DNA from: Vesta saturnalis
Lineage: Eukaryota; Arthropoda; Insecta; Coleoptera; Lampyridae
DNA: 64,000 nucleotides
Reading direction: 5' to 3'
NCBI GenBank assembly: GCA_036346205.1
Contig: JARFJB010001819.1
Span: 301,001 to 365,000 of the forward strand
Below, piece after piece: positions 48,253 to 58,808 of the stretch (position 1 is the stretch's first letter; each line of letters begins with the position of its first letter). Below the pieces are notes generated by a model. The model searched no databases and had not been told where the DNA came from. It saw nothing but the letters and a program-made list of their open reading frames with translations. Made by a program: the position numbers and the translations under genes.

Positions 48253-50218
48253 CCGCGTGTTCAGCGAGGAATGGGACAGTGTAATATCTCGAGAGCGGAT
48301 GAAGATTTTTAAATTATGAAAATATTTTTGTAAATATCTTCCAAGGGCGCACATTTGTTGGCACAAAGATTTGAATCAACGCCCATCACCGCCAGGTGGC
48401 GCTATCTCACTTCAATTTTTTAAATGCAATGCCCTATTTTTTATTTCATTTTTGGATTCTATGACATATTTGTGATGACTTTTATTAAGACTCCTACCAA
48501 GCTATCTTTTGTAGTTTCTGAGAAAAAAAATAATTTTTGGAATTTTATTAATTGAAAGCATACAAATTAAATTAAATGTTCAAATGTTTCTCCATCATTT
48601 TCTACACACGTTTGATAACGCCTAATTAATGTAACACTAGTTGCCGCTCTTATAGTTTCTCGTGGTATGTTTGCACAAGCAATTCTAATTTTGTTTTGTA
48701 ACTCCTCTACATCTCCAGAAGGTATTTCATACACTACACTCTTTAAATGTCCCCAAAGAAAGTAGTCTAAGGGACTAAGGTCAGGAGAACGAGCTGGCCA
48801 CATAATGGGACCATTTGTACCTATCCATCGTTGCGGAAACACTCTACTTAGATAATTTCTCACTATTGCGCTATTGTGCGCCGGTGCGCCATCCTGTTGA
48901 AAGTACATCACTTGCCGCAGATTTACATTTACATCTTCAAGCAAAGGAGGCAGTTGATTTTCAAGAAAATCCAAATAGCGTTGGCCTGTTAAGGTACCAT
49001 TAAAAAAATATGGGCCAATCAATTTGTCATCTATCATTCCGCACCATACATTTATGTTCCATCTCACTTGGAAATTGGTTGCTCTTACCCAATGAGGATT
49101 TTCTGACGACCAGTAATGGGAATTGTGGCGATTAACGATTCCACTGTTTGAAAAATTACTTTCATCAGACCACACGGTACGACCTAGAAAATTAGGGTCT
49201 TGCGCATAATGTTCCATAAAAACTCCGGTGATAAAATTAAGTCTGCGATCTTGATCTCCTGCATGCAGTCCATGTACCAAATGAATTTTAAATGGTTTGT
49301 ATTTATTAGATTTTAATATTTTATGGACAGAACCAACTGATACGGCACACTCACAGACACATGAGGATTACAAGCTACACATGCTAATACACCGACGGTG
49401 TGTGCTTCATCTGTTGCTGTCTTTGTGCGATTCTCGCACTTACGGTGAGGAAAATGACCGGTTCCCCTCAAAATATTTGCTACACGAACAAATGTATTTT
49501 TTCCGGGATGGCGTCGATCGGGAAACCTGGCAGCATACAATACTTGTGCAGCCCTTGCATTTTTTCTACATTCACCATAAATTATTACCATATCAAAATA
49601 TTCTTCGTTAGAAAACGTAAACATAATTATGGAATTTGAAGATGCACAGACGATTTTCAAAACTGAAACTGTAAACTGACAGAAACTTGACATACACTTC
49701 ATTACGCGTTTGTTTTAATGGCATGATAAATGTTTCACATGATTCTTAATCAACGACTGTGATAAGTTGGTCCCCCTTACAATTTAGTGTACAGCGTATC
49801 GCATTATTTCGGCGTTATCTGCATTATTTTTGTGGAAGAACAATCTTTTATCTTTCATTTGGTATAAAATTTGCTATTTTGTCTGTATCACTCAAATGTT
49901 ATGAGCACTTCCTGAAATTACGTTTTGTGCTAAAATTCCAAGGATTATTTTTTCTCAGAAACTACAAAAGATAGGTTGGTAGGTGTCTTAATAAAAGTCA
50001 TCACAAATATGTCCTAGAATCCAAAAATGAAATAAAAATAGGGCATTGCATTTAAAAATTGAAGTGAGATAGCGCACCTGGCGGTGATGGGCGTTGATTC
50101 AAATCTTTGTGCCAAACAAATGTCGCCCTTGGAATGTATTTACAAAAATATTTTCATAATTTAAAACCTTCATCCGTCTCGAGATATTGCACTGTCCCAT
50201 TCCTCGCTGAACACGCTG
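48253..50218 (-). mobile_element. DD41D-type Tc1/mariner element #4, nearly intact
   Basis: Flanked by TA at 48251-48252 and 50219-50220. The terminal inverted repeats are about 285 bp: the left GTGTTCAGCGAGGAATGGGA is matched in inverse by the right end (about 50195-50214), continuing through GGCGTTGATTCAAATC and CTACAAAAGATAG blocks. It contains one transposase gene with all catalytic residues. It lies inside the PIF/Harbinger element, so it is the younger of the two. Confidence 0.92.
48567..49624 (-). pseudogene. DD41D transposase #4, one frameshift from a full-length frame
   Basis: From an ATG at 49624 the minus strand encodes MFTFSNEEYFDMVIIYGE and NARAAQVLYAARFPDRRHPG (first HTH), then FVRVANILRGTGHFPHRK. 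A frameshift near 49330 moves to a frame holding SVHKILKSNKYKPFKIHLVH and the 237-residue catalytic part (49280-48567): TVWSDESNFSNSGIVNRHNS (Asp 1), WNINVWCGMIDDKLIGPYFF, YFQQDGAPAHNSAIVRNYLS (Asp 2), WPARSPDLSPLDYFLWGHLK (Asp 3), ending CVENDGETFEHLI. There are 41 residues between Asp 2 and Asp 3. This spacing is known from the rosa/Visitor groups of Tc1/mariner. It is the least damaged transposase in the window; the frameshift could also be a sequencing error. Confidence 0.88.
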
Positions 50219-50346
50219 TATATGTTCTAAACCAACCAAACTAAAATTGAAGTGCCCTAAAAATTATTCTAACCTCGCATTTATACTCGTGTCACTCCTC
50301 GTATTTTATTTCGTTTCCTCGTGGTCACTCGTTATTATAGCTTAAA

Positions 50347-51555
50347 ATGGAAAGTGAACTGAAAGTTGCTTTATTATCATTAATTATATCGGCCAGTACT
50401 CTATATGTTATTGCCATGTTCGAAGCCAAATGGTGGGTGAGGCCCTGGATAGCCAAAAGGAATGAACGTGGCAGTTTTCGATTAGTAAATGAAGAATTTG
50501 AGGAATGTTCAGATTTAGGAAGTTTTCGAAATTATCTGAGAATGGACAGGAAAATTTTAATATGTTATTAAAATGATTGAAGCCGATATTACTGAACAAA
50601 ATACGCATTTAAGGGATTCAATATCTGCCTCTGATAGACTAACCCTGACCCGTAGATATTTGGCAACAGGCGAATCTTTTCAAAGCCTTCATTATTCTTT
50701 TAGAATTGGCCAATCAACAATTAGTGAAATAATACCAGAAACATGTCGAAGTATATACATGAGATTAAAAGATGATTACTCAAGGTATAATTCTCACATT
50801 ATCATATACAGTAATTCTTTACTAAATTTAAATGCATTTTGTTGTAGACTCCAAGTACTACGGCAGAGTGGCTGAATATTTCTCAAAGATTTGAAGATAG
50901 ATGGAATCTTCCAAATGTTCTAGCCGCAATGGATGGTAAACATATTTGTTTTCGTCCACTTAGAGCTGCAGGCTCGAGCTATTATAACTATAAACAGCAG
51001 AACAGCATAGTTTTACTTGCACTGGCAAATGCAGATTACAAATTTTTATATGTTGATGTTGGCACAAATGGTAGAATTTCTGACGGAGGAGTTTTTCATA
51101 GAAGTAGTTTGAACAATGTAACAACAAATCTGAATTTTTGAAACTGCGAAACTGTTCCATTGTATAAGCTATACATTTGAAGCCATTTCATATAGAAATA
51201 TGTCTTGGCACAGCGTGTATTTAATTATAGATTAAGTCGAGCAAGAAGAATAATAGAATGCATTTGGAATTCTTACAAATAAATGGAGATGCTTGCTAAA
51301 TACCATCCAATTACCTGTAGAAAAGTGGAACTAATTACCCTAACATGCTGTGCCCTACATAATTTTTAAGTGCATTGTCCATTGAGTTGTGAAGATCAGG
51401 AAGATGCTGGAGTTGATCGTCGCTATACGTTCAAATATGGACTAAGTCAGCAAGCAGGAAACCGAGCAAGTAGGCATGCAATTGATGTTCGTAATGAATT
51501 TATGGAATACGTCAATAATGAAGGAGTTGTACCATGGCAAAATGCTTTAGCATAG
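50347..51555 (+). pseudogene. PIF/Harbinger nuclease (HARBI1-like, DDE_Tnp_4)
   Basis: The frame from ATG 50347 has WWVRPWIAKRNERGSFRLVN and LGSFRNYLRMDRKI, diagnostic of HARBI1-like proteins. After a stop and frame change at about 50571 come THLRDSISASDRLTLTRRYL and ATGESFQSLHYSFRIGQSTI (HTH). A short intron is likely (CAAG|GTATAA at 50784 to TTGTAG|ACT at about 50847). Then LNISQRFEDRWNLPNVLAAM with DGKHICFRP (first catalytic Asp) and VDVGTNGRISDGGVFHRSSL. The part that normally carries the second catalytic Asp (VADDAF-like) is missing or replaced by about 30 garbled codons. FNYRLSRARRIIEC (catalytic Glu) and TLTCCALHNF follow, and the last frame ends at 51555. Inactive. Confidence 0.85.
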
Positions 51556-51938
51556 GCATAAATTTTCTTTTTAAATTTAATTTGTAGCTTAGTAATTAGG
51601 TTAATTAGTAATTAGTTTCACGTATTAACACAATTCCGGATTATCAAAATCAAAATTAAACAATGTTGTATTTATTTAACATTCTATATTTATTAATCTC
51701 TTATTATTTATTTAGTTGGTAGCATCCAACTGTTGCGCATCCATATCGTTTCCCTTCGAATTGCTTAATTTTTTTTTCCCCAATTCTAAAGATATATTTC
51801 TAAAAATTTAAAAAGTTATGTCAAAAGGTTAATCACTGAATTATTGATCACTTGCCTTCCAAAACAATCCAGCTCATTATCATTTTGAATAGTGCTCAAT
51901 CTTTCTGAGGCACTTCTAATCAAGTCGAAAGCAGTGCA

Positions 51939-52512
51939 TTATAGCTCAGGCTGTGAAATTTTCCTCTTCTTCGGCAATGTTGGCGTCACTGTGCCCCCGA
52001 TCGATTTGTTTCGGGACATAACTCTAGGGCTTAAATTGTGTAGTTCGTCTATTCTGCCTTCAAATATAATTTTTGGTTCCATACTATCTGTGATTTCCGA
52101 TTCATCTACGGTGAGGTTTGAAGTCAACTCACGTACTTGTGAAGAATCGTGAAAAAAATGAAGTAATGAAAAACACCACAATTTTGGAGCATACACATCA
52201 TGACTGCCGCATCCACTTCTCTGCCTATCCTTATATTTTTTATTTAACCTCTTTTAAATATTGAGTTCTTAGAACTACAAAAAATAAATGTACAAATATT
52301 TTCATACTAATATAATATACAACATACCGTGAATTTTTTTATTAATCTCTTCATTTGTGATCGTCACTGGATATTTAGTTTCAGTTCTTGTTTTATATGC
52401 AATAATGCATCATGGCGTTTATTTTTAGTTTGTATTCCTCAAATGGCTCATATAGAGCACTTGTTGGCTTTCATATAATTGAATTTTGTAATTTCTCTAC
52501 TCCATTCCATCG
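51939..52512 (-). pseudogene. MADF-domain protein of the PIF/Harbinger element
   Basis: PIF/Harbinger elements encode a second, DNA-binding protein needed with the nuclease. The minus strand shows MADF-domain pieces over three frames: a VEKL start, IQLYESQQVLY and NKRHDALLHIKQELKLNI. Then comes a probable intron (donor CACG|GTATGT at about 52328, acceptor TTTTGTAG before TTCTAAGAAC), then LRTQYLKEV, SGCGSHDVYAPKLWCFSLLH. The final frame (52196-51939) ends in a polar tail with PKKRK, a possible nuclear localisation signal. Frameshifts and stops in the first exon make it inactive. It converges on the nuclease gene 380 bp away. Confidence 0.75.
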
Positions 52513-52761
52513 CGATTTAATTAAATAGGTATACCTTCACTGCCTTCGCAAATAAATTATGCACACGTATTGTGACATGGAACGATGACGCTTTTTATTT
52601 TAAGTTGGCGATTCTGAATGTTACTAAATAAGTAACTAGAAATGCATGCAACTCCTACAAAAAGAACATGTTCTATTTCCATGCATCATCAGTAAATGCA
52701 GCAACTGTGATGCGGCATCAAAGTTGCAGCAACAGAAATGCATAGTCTGATAAGGGCTTAA

Positions 52762-53809
52762 GTTTATGTATAAAGTGATGTCACCCTTACCATGGCAACT
52801 GCTGCATACTACACTCTTCACTTTTACATGGTGTACAGTAATAAACCTTTACCTGCGACTGAGTTAAGCTATGTACGTCACCTACTCTTATCTGTATCTA
52901 TCGCAATGAATTGTTTTAAATTTATTTTGTATACGGATTTAAGGTAAATTTAGTTGAATCCAAAAATTATTATATTACAATTAACTTAGTTTGATACGGT
53001 TTACACATAAAATATCGAGAACACCAAACTGGGTCTAAGTAACACTGAAAATCTGAAACCGCGTAATTTAGTTGTTAGCAAATACAAATTTTCTAGAAAT
53101 GCCAATACATAATAAAACAAACCAGTTTGTTGACGCGATTAATCATATTGCACTCGTTTGCGGCTTTCCGCCAGCGCTTCGTTGCGAAAGCGGGTTATTA
53201 GGGCTTAACGTGAAGTGCACATTGATAATTTTGCTCAATCAAAATGTAATACTATTCTAAAGTAAATTGAAAATTTTGACGGATCTTTTCGTTTTAAAGA
53301 CCCCTGAATCCATTTTGACCATTTTTAGCATACCCCCTGTGTGTGAGTATGTAAACACGATAGCGGTCAAACCGTTTGAGCTGGAGTGATGAAATTTGAC
53401 ATACGGCTATTATGACAAAATCATACGTCTGAATCAACTTTTGGGACGTATAGGACCACCGGAAGTACCTATTAACTTAAACAGTTTTCAAATTTTCTCA
53501 AATAAACTAGTCTACTAATTGAGCTATTAGTTTTAAGTCTACTCCACGCATGAAAGCCATTAAGAAATTATTAGATATGAAAATTCAAACTGGTCGATGC
53601 ACTAGAAATGATGTTAAAATAAAAAACTTGTCTTATGCAAATTGAGACTTTTAACCAAGATATTCGACTGGGATGCTGCAGATAAATAAAAATCGTGAAA
53701 AACGGATATATGCATAGTTTCAACTTGCTTATCGAACTAAAAAGGAACAAAATGATAAAAATTAAAAATCCGTAACAATTACATAATATAATAATATAAA
53801 CTTTAAATA
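52762..53809. other. TfAP-2: unassigned intronic stretch
   Basis: The part around 53280-53500, with GTGTGTGAGTATGTAAACAC and GTTTGAGCTGGAGTGATGAA, has the feel of an interspersed repeat, but no second copy lies in the window. No coding motif. Confidence 0.35.
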
Positions 53810-56438
53810 CAGGGTGTGGCGCGAAGAGTTTTGATTAAAAGTAATAGCGGATACAGTTATATTAAAAATCTGAAATTACGAAGCCGTAGGTTTTGGATGA
53901 CGCTGAGTTCAAATATAATATTGCCCTGAATGTGGCACTTCCGGTTATACCGAAAGTAGACGTCAACTTTGTTATTTTAAATGGAGCCTAATATTTTTTA
54001 TTTTATTTTCGAATTCTACATGAAATTCTAGATAAAATTTGTGCACAATGTCCTATACCAAAAATGAAGTATTTTCGAAATATTTCGATTTTTTTTTTAA
54101 TTTTGAAAAAATTCTAGTCCACATTGAATAACGATATCTCCATTAATAACGAAGCTAGTGACGTGAAATTGTAACCAATAAACAACAAGCGCTTCCCCGT
54201 TAACTCCATCTATCCATCTCATTGATATTTCATACAGGGTGTTTTAAACTTAGCCGCCAACATGCACAATTTAAATCATTTATAAGTTGCTTACTTTAAA
54301 TAGAACACCCTGACTTTTATTACATTTTCTGCTGTATTTTTTTAAGCCAATTCGTTTGGTATCAGTATTCCGTATACCTAAATCCAACCGCTTTTGAGAT
54401 ATTTCATTACCTTAGTTAAAACATAACAACACTTAATTATTTCAACATTAGTAAAGAGTAGGCCATGATTTCCATTATTTAAGGTGATATTTTGTGATTT
54501 TTTCATAAGTTATTAATTCTGAAAAGTAACCAATAGCCTGAAAGGATTATTAATTGTGGATATCATTAAAAATGTTGACTAGATATTTTGTATTAATTTA
54601 ATTAGATAACTTACAGACAAAAATAACTAAATGTAATATTAAACAAGTAAAGTTTTATAATAAGTGTTCAAAATTAGCACCATCTACTTCTAAACATTTA
54701 TGAATCCTTTTCATTAAGTTATGTCTTGTAATTCTGGAAATATGGTCGGGTGTTAGAGAATTAAAAGCAAGTAAAACTCTCTGCATCATATCCTCCTTTG
54801 TCGTAACAGGTTTGGAAAATACCTGATTTTTAATGTGACCCCGAATACCAAAATCTAGAGGAGCCAAATCAGGAGAGCGTTGCTGGCCAACGAAACGGAC
54901 CCTACTTGGCAATCCATCTATCACCAAAGATGCTGAGCAACAGGCCCAAAGTTATGAGGAGGTGCTCCATCTTGCTGATATCAAACTGAAGCCGCCTCTC
55001 CATTTGTTAAAGTATGTAACGCCGGTCGTATGGCTTCTTCTAAAATGTGGCAATATCTTTTCCTTATAAAATTTTAGTGCTAAAATTTTATCGTCTTTTA
55101 TTGCATAAAAAAACATTAAAACTCCAACTATCTTGGAAATAACGTTCTCTACTAACATGTGGATTTTCATTAAACCAAAAATGGGAATTATATCGATTAA
55201 ATAATCCATGTTTGCTAAACTTTGCTTCATCACACCATATAACTTTTTTCATGAAGTTTTCATCCTCTTAGGTCTTCATTAAAAACCATTCACAGAATTC
55301 TTCCCTTCGAGGAAGATCACCTAATTGTAAGTGTTGCACCAAATGATATGAAAATAGTTTCCATTTGAGTTTTTTTTTAAATGCGATGGATTGTTCTCGT
55401 CGACAAAGTAAGACCTCTCTCACAATCTCTAATGGAGGCATTTGGAGGGGCCGTAAAATAACCCAAAACATTAATTTCGTTTATGTCACTGTCCACTAGT
55501 GGTTTATTTTTATTAATTTTTGTCTTAAATTGACCAAACTGACAGCAGTTTTTAAACAATCTTCTTACAATGTCACCAGTTGCATTTGGTCGATTTGGAT
55601 ATCTTTCTGCAAAAACAAGTCCGTTCAATAATTTTATTACACTCGCCATAAATAATAATACGATTTAAAAAATCATCATTAGTAAATCCTACATTTGCCA
55701 TTATTTACTATGAAATAGAAACTGGTAAAGAAAACTGTTAAAACAACATAAACAATTAACGTTCCAACTATCAAAGCTTTGACAGCCATGTCCTACCCTT
55801 TACTAATGTTGAAATAATTAAGTATTGTTATGTTTTAACTAAGATAATGAAATATCTCAAAAGTGGTTGGATTTAGGTATAGGGAATACTGATACCAAAC
55901 GAATTGGCTTAAAAAAATACAGCGGAAAATGTAATAAAATACAGGGTGTTTTATTTAAATTAAGCAACTTATAAATCATTTTAATTGTGCATGTTGGCGG
56001 CTAAGTTTAAAACACCCTGTATAAAATATCAATAAGATGGATATATGGAGTTAACGGGCAAGCGCTTTTTGTTTATTGGTTACAATTTCGCGTATCTAGC
56101 TTCGTTATTAATGGAGATATCGTTATTCAATGTGGACTAGGATTTTTCAAAATTTAAAAAAAAAATCGAAATATCTCGAAAATACTTCATTTTTGGTATA
56201 GGACATTGTGTACAAATTTTATCTAGAATTTCATGTAGAATTCGAAAATAAGATAAAAAATATTAAGTTCCATTTAAAATAACAAAGTTGACGTCTACTT
56301 CCGGTATAACCGGAAGTGCCACATTCAAGACAATATTATATTTGAACTCAGCGTCATCCAAAACATACAGCTTCGTAATTTCAGATTTTTAACATAACTG
56401 TATCCGCCATTACTTTTAATCAAAACTCTTCGCGCCAC
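53810..56438 (-). mobile_element. DD41D-type Tc1/mariner element #5 with ~650-bp terminal inverted repeats
   Basis: The left end CAGGGTGTGGCGCGAAGAGT (after TA at 53808-53809) is matched in inverse at the right end, where the outermost ACCCTG is missing (GCGCCAC then TA). The inverted match continues almost uninterrupted to about 54471 on the left and about 55787 on the right, roughly 650 bp each; landmarks are GACGTCAACTTTGTTATTTT, CTAGTCCACATTGAATAACG and AACACTTAATTATTTCAACA. Each arm contains an 80-90-bp CAGGGTGTT...AACACCCTG hairpin unit (54232-54313, 55930-56021). The unique middle, about 1.3 kb, holds the transposase pseudogene. Confidence 0.9.
54655..55701 (-). pseudogene. DD41D transposase #5, several frameshifts
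   Basis: From ATG 55701: MANVGFTNDDFLNRIIIYGE, a frameshift, then VFAERYPNRPNATGDIVRRL (first HTH), VLGYFTAPPNASIRDCERG and LTLSTRTIHRI (second HTH). Further frames give QLGDLPRREEFCEWFL, the catalytic-site region around VIWCDEAKFSKHGLFNR (first Asp; usually WSDE), QQDGAPPHNFGPVAQHL (second Asp) and RSPDLAPLDFGIRGHIKNQV (third Asp), ending CLEVDGANFEHLL. The spacing is about 41 across a damaged stretch. Stops occur between the second and third Asp. Confidence 0.8.
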
Positions 56439-57611
56439 TAATGGATGATAGTTCTAACCCGGACGAGAAAATCTTTATTTTATTGTTCTTAAATTTTATT
56501 TTAATATGCATTTACACTTTAAAATGGCGTACTTATTCAAAATTTTATATCAGCGTTAAACATTAGAGACTACCTATAAATGAATTCTGATCTTTTATTT
56601 GCGATGCAAGACACTGGATATTACCATTTGAACGCGCATCTTAACAATACTTATATTTTTAAACAAAAACTGAAATTCCTTAAGAAAGTTATTGTTTTTT
56701 TTTTGTTTTAGAGTAGAATTAAAGTGTTGAAGGACATGTAAAACATGAAATAAATTTCAGTTTCATTTTTGCATTGTACTTAGTGTTTTACTATCCGTTG
56801 CTTTTATAGTATATACGTATGTATCGGAAATTTTAAATCGAGACGCTCCAGATTTTTCTTATTATGTGAACGAAATACGTATACCAACATTACAAACATA
56901 TGTGTATATGACATCTATTTTGATGCTCAAAATTATTTATTTATCCACTTTACACTTTGGATCACAACAGGTAATTAGTATAAACTGGAGTAATATAAAA
57001 ACAAAATCCTTGAAAACGAAATAAAATAATAAAAAATTTAAAAAATGCATACAGATTGCGCTAAATACACAAGCAAAAATCGGAAACAAACATAACCTAC
57101 CTAGAAATGATTGTGAAGTATTAAGTATAGACTATGAATGAGTTAAAACTAAATAATCGTTTTGTTGGATAGATAGACACACTCAATTGTACATATTAAG
57201 CTGAATACAATTTTAATCTTTAAGAAGGGTTGCCAATTGCAAGGTTAACATTATCTTCAACTAATAACATACTACGTGAAAGAAATTCATATAATAAAAG
57301 CTTCCATAAACATGTGCTTTTTAAGATCATATCTGATTGAGGACGCTTTTATACACATTACAACTTTATAAGCTGATAAGATGAATAGCGACGATCCTCG
57401 CATATTTGTGATGTCTTGACATAGTTGCAGCAGAGAATACTTGCCTGAGAATGCGAATAATCCAAGCAACCCCCGATAGCCCTCCTCACGATAAGGCAAT
57501 TCTTTGAATATCCCTTCATTTTAATTCCCCTTGCTTTCTGGTCCCTTCTACATGCCTCTATTTAAACATGCTTGTGTTATGACCATATATAATTTTTATT
57601 TTTCTTTTAAG
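56439..57611. other. TfAP-2: end of the AP-2 intron
   Basis: AT-rich, no recognised element. It ends with a pyrimidine tract and TTTTCTTTTAAG acceptor at 57611. The long frame running into the exon from 57531 is only open by chance before 57612. Confidence 0.5.
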
Positions 57612-57807
57612 GGCCAATTAAGTCACAGTGCCGGATTCCCTTATGGAACACCTGGTGGTGGAAGACCGGACTACTCCCTGTCAACACCTCAACGACCCCA
57701 CGACGATGCTTTATCACTTCATCAGGCACTGGGACAAGCAGTCGATGAAGCGCAGGGTGGTCTGGATGATAACACCGGTTTTATCTCAGATTTACCACTG
57801 ATAAAAA
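57612..57807 (+). CDS. TfAP-2: Transcription factor AP-2, second exon
   Basis: Starts in phase 0 after TTTTAAG (57611) with GQLSHSAGFPYGTPGGGRPD, then YSLSTPQRPHDDALSLHQAL, GQAVDEAQGGLDDNTGFISD and LPLIKS. It corresponds to the poorly conserved linker between the activation domain and DNA-binding domain of AP-2. Two donors leave the required single extra base: GTGCGT after 57807 (joined codon AGT, Ser) and GTAACA after 57819 (joined codon GGT, Gly, adding AFIG to the protein). I chose 57807 because the end (LPLIK) lines up with the conserved IKK at the corresponding exon junction of vertebrate AP-2. The second donor has the better AG|GTAA match, so both may be used. Confidence 0.88.
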
Positions 57808-58074
57808 GTGCGTTTATAGGTAACAAATTTATTCATAATTTGCTACAAACGATTGTGCGATATAAAAGACCCTTATTTATATCATACACTGACAGATGGC
57901 TTAAGTACGCCTACAAACATATTAACTAATAACAATGCCGTCTTTTATGCCGTATGTTATCATTTGTGATTTTATTTATTTTTAATTTCCTCCCTTTATT
58001 TCACATACTGGTAGCTTTGTATATACTTATACACCAGCTTAACATTTGATTTTTAAATTAATTTTTCTTTGCAG

Positions 58075-58808
58075 GTATAAAAGGTGGAAAAGATCATGGT
58101 GGAAATACGATTGTTTCACCAAGTGACGTTTTCTGTTCAGTTCCTGGACGACTCTCTCTTCTGTCGTCTACATCAAAGTACAAAGTAACCGTGGGAGAAG
58201 TACAAAGACGTTTATCACCGCCGGAGTGTTTAAACGCGTCATTGTTAGGTGGCGTTTTACGTAGAGCAAAAAGTAAAAATGGTGGACGTATACTACGCGA
58301 AAAACTCGAAAAGATTGGTTTAAATCTTCCAGCGGGACGGCGGAAAGCGGCTAACGTTACACTATTAACGTCGTTAGTTGAAGGTGAAGCGATACATTTA
58401 GCGAGAGATTTTGGTTACGTTTGTGAAACGGAATTTCCAGCGCGACAAGTGGCGGAATATCTTAGTAGGCAACACGGTGAGTCGTTGCGTCGTAAGGAAT
58501 TACTACAAGCGACTAAGCAAGTAACAAAAGAACTTATGGATTTATTAAATCAAGATAGATCTCCATTGTGCAATACACGACCACAAATAATACTCGATCC
58601 TTCCATTCAGCGACATTTAACACACTTTTCGTTAATAAGTCACGGATTTGGCAGTCCGGCCATAGTTGCTGCATTAACAGCTATACAAAACGTTTTAAGT
58701 GAATCCCTTAAATATTTGGATAAAATTTATCCAAATCAAAATAGTCAAGGACAGTCTATGTTAGTGACTTCTTCTTTAGATAAAGCAAAATTAGAAGATA
58801 AAAAGTGA
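58075..58808 (+). CDS. TfAP-2: Transcription factor AP-2, terminal exon with DNA-binding and dimerisation domains
   Basis: The acceptor TTTCTTTGCAG ends at 58074. The first two bases complete a codon from the previous exon, and the frame then runs to TGA at 58806-58808. It begins IKGGKDHGGNTIVSPSDVFC, then SVPGRLSLLSSTSKYKVTVG, EVQRRLSPPECLNASLLGGV and the basic region LRRAKSKNGGRILREKLEKI. The helix-span-helix follows: GRRKAANVTLLTSLVEGEAI through DFGYVCETEFP to LTHFSLISHGFGSPAIVAAL and LSESLKYLDKIYP. All positions that are near-invariant in AP-2 proteins appear intact, and the length (about 244 residues) equals the complete conserved C-terminal half. In vertebrates this part is split over about four exons; here it is one exon. 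It binds GCCNNNGGC as a dimer. The short tail ends in a Lys-rich KLEDKK. Confidence 0.97.

Larger units (their letters stand above)
48132..52758 (+). mobile_element. PIF/Harbinger element with both genes, interrupted by a DD41D element
   Basis: Terminal inverted repeats: the left AGCCCTTATCAGACTATGCA is matched exactly in inverse at the right end (52738-52758), and a second inner block (GCTGCAACTTTGATGC) also recurs inverted. The flanking trinucleotide is TAA on both sides (48129-48131, 52759-52761), the expected 3-bp TWA-type duplication. The element holds a HARBI1-type nuclease gene (+) and a MADF-domain gene (-) in the convergent arrangement common for this superfamily. The 1966-bp DD41D insertion sits between the left terminal region and the nuclease gene, so the Harbinger itself is about 2.66 kb. 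Confidence 0.92.
20899..57611 (+). other. TfAP-2: 36.7-kb AP-2 intron filled with transposons
   Basis: The donor GTAAGT (20899) and the acceptor TTTCTTTTAAG (ends 57611) join a phase-0 exon to a phase-0 exon. The interval contains no further recognisable AP-2 sequence. The elements inside are listed individually. From 20899 to 21936 I see only AT-rich, non-coding sequence. Confidence 0.8.

Noticed and set aside
57531..57611. Upstream extension of the second AP-2 exon frame (start at 57531)
   Set aside because: A good acceptor at 57611 precedes the family-like sequence, and the preceding codons are a pyrimidine tract.
57808..57929. Read-through of the second AP-2 exon to a stop at 57929
   Set aside because: The last exon requires a one-base phase carried from 57807 or 57819, and the read-through sequence has no similarity to AP-2.
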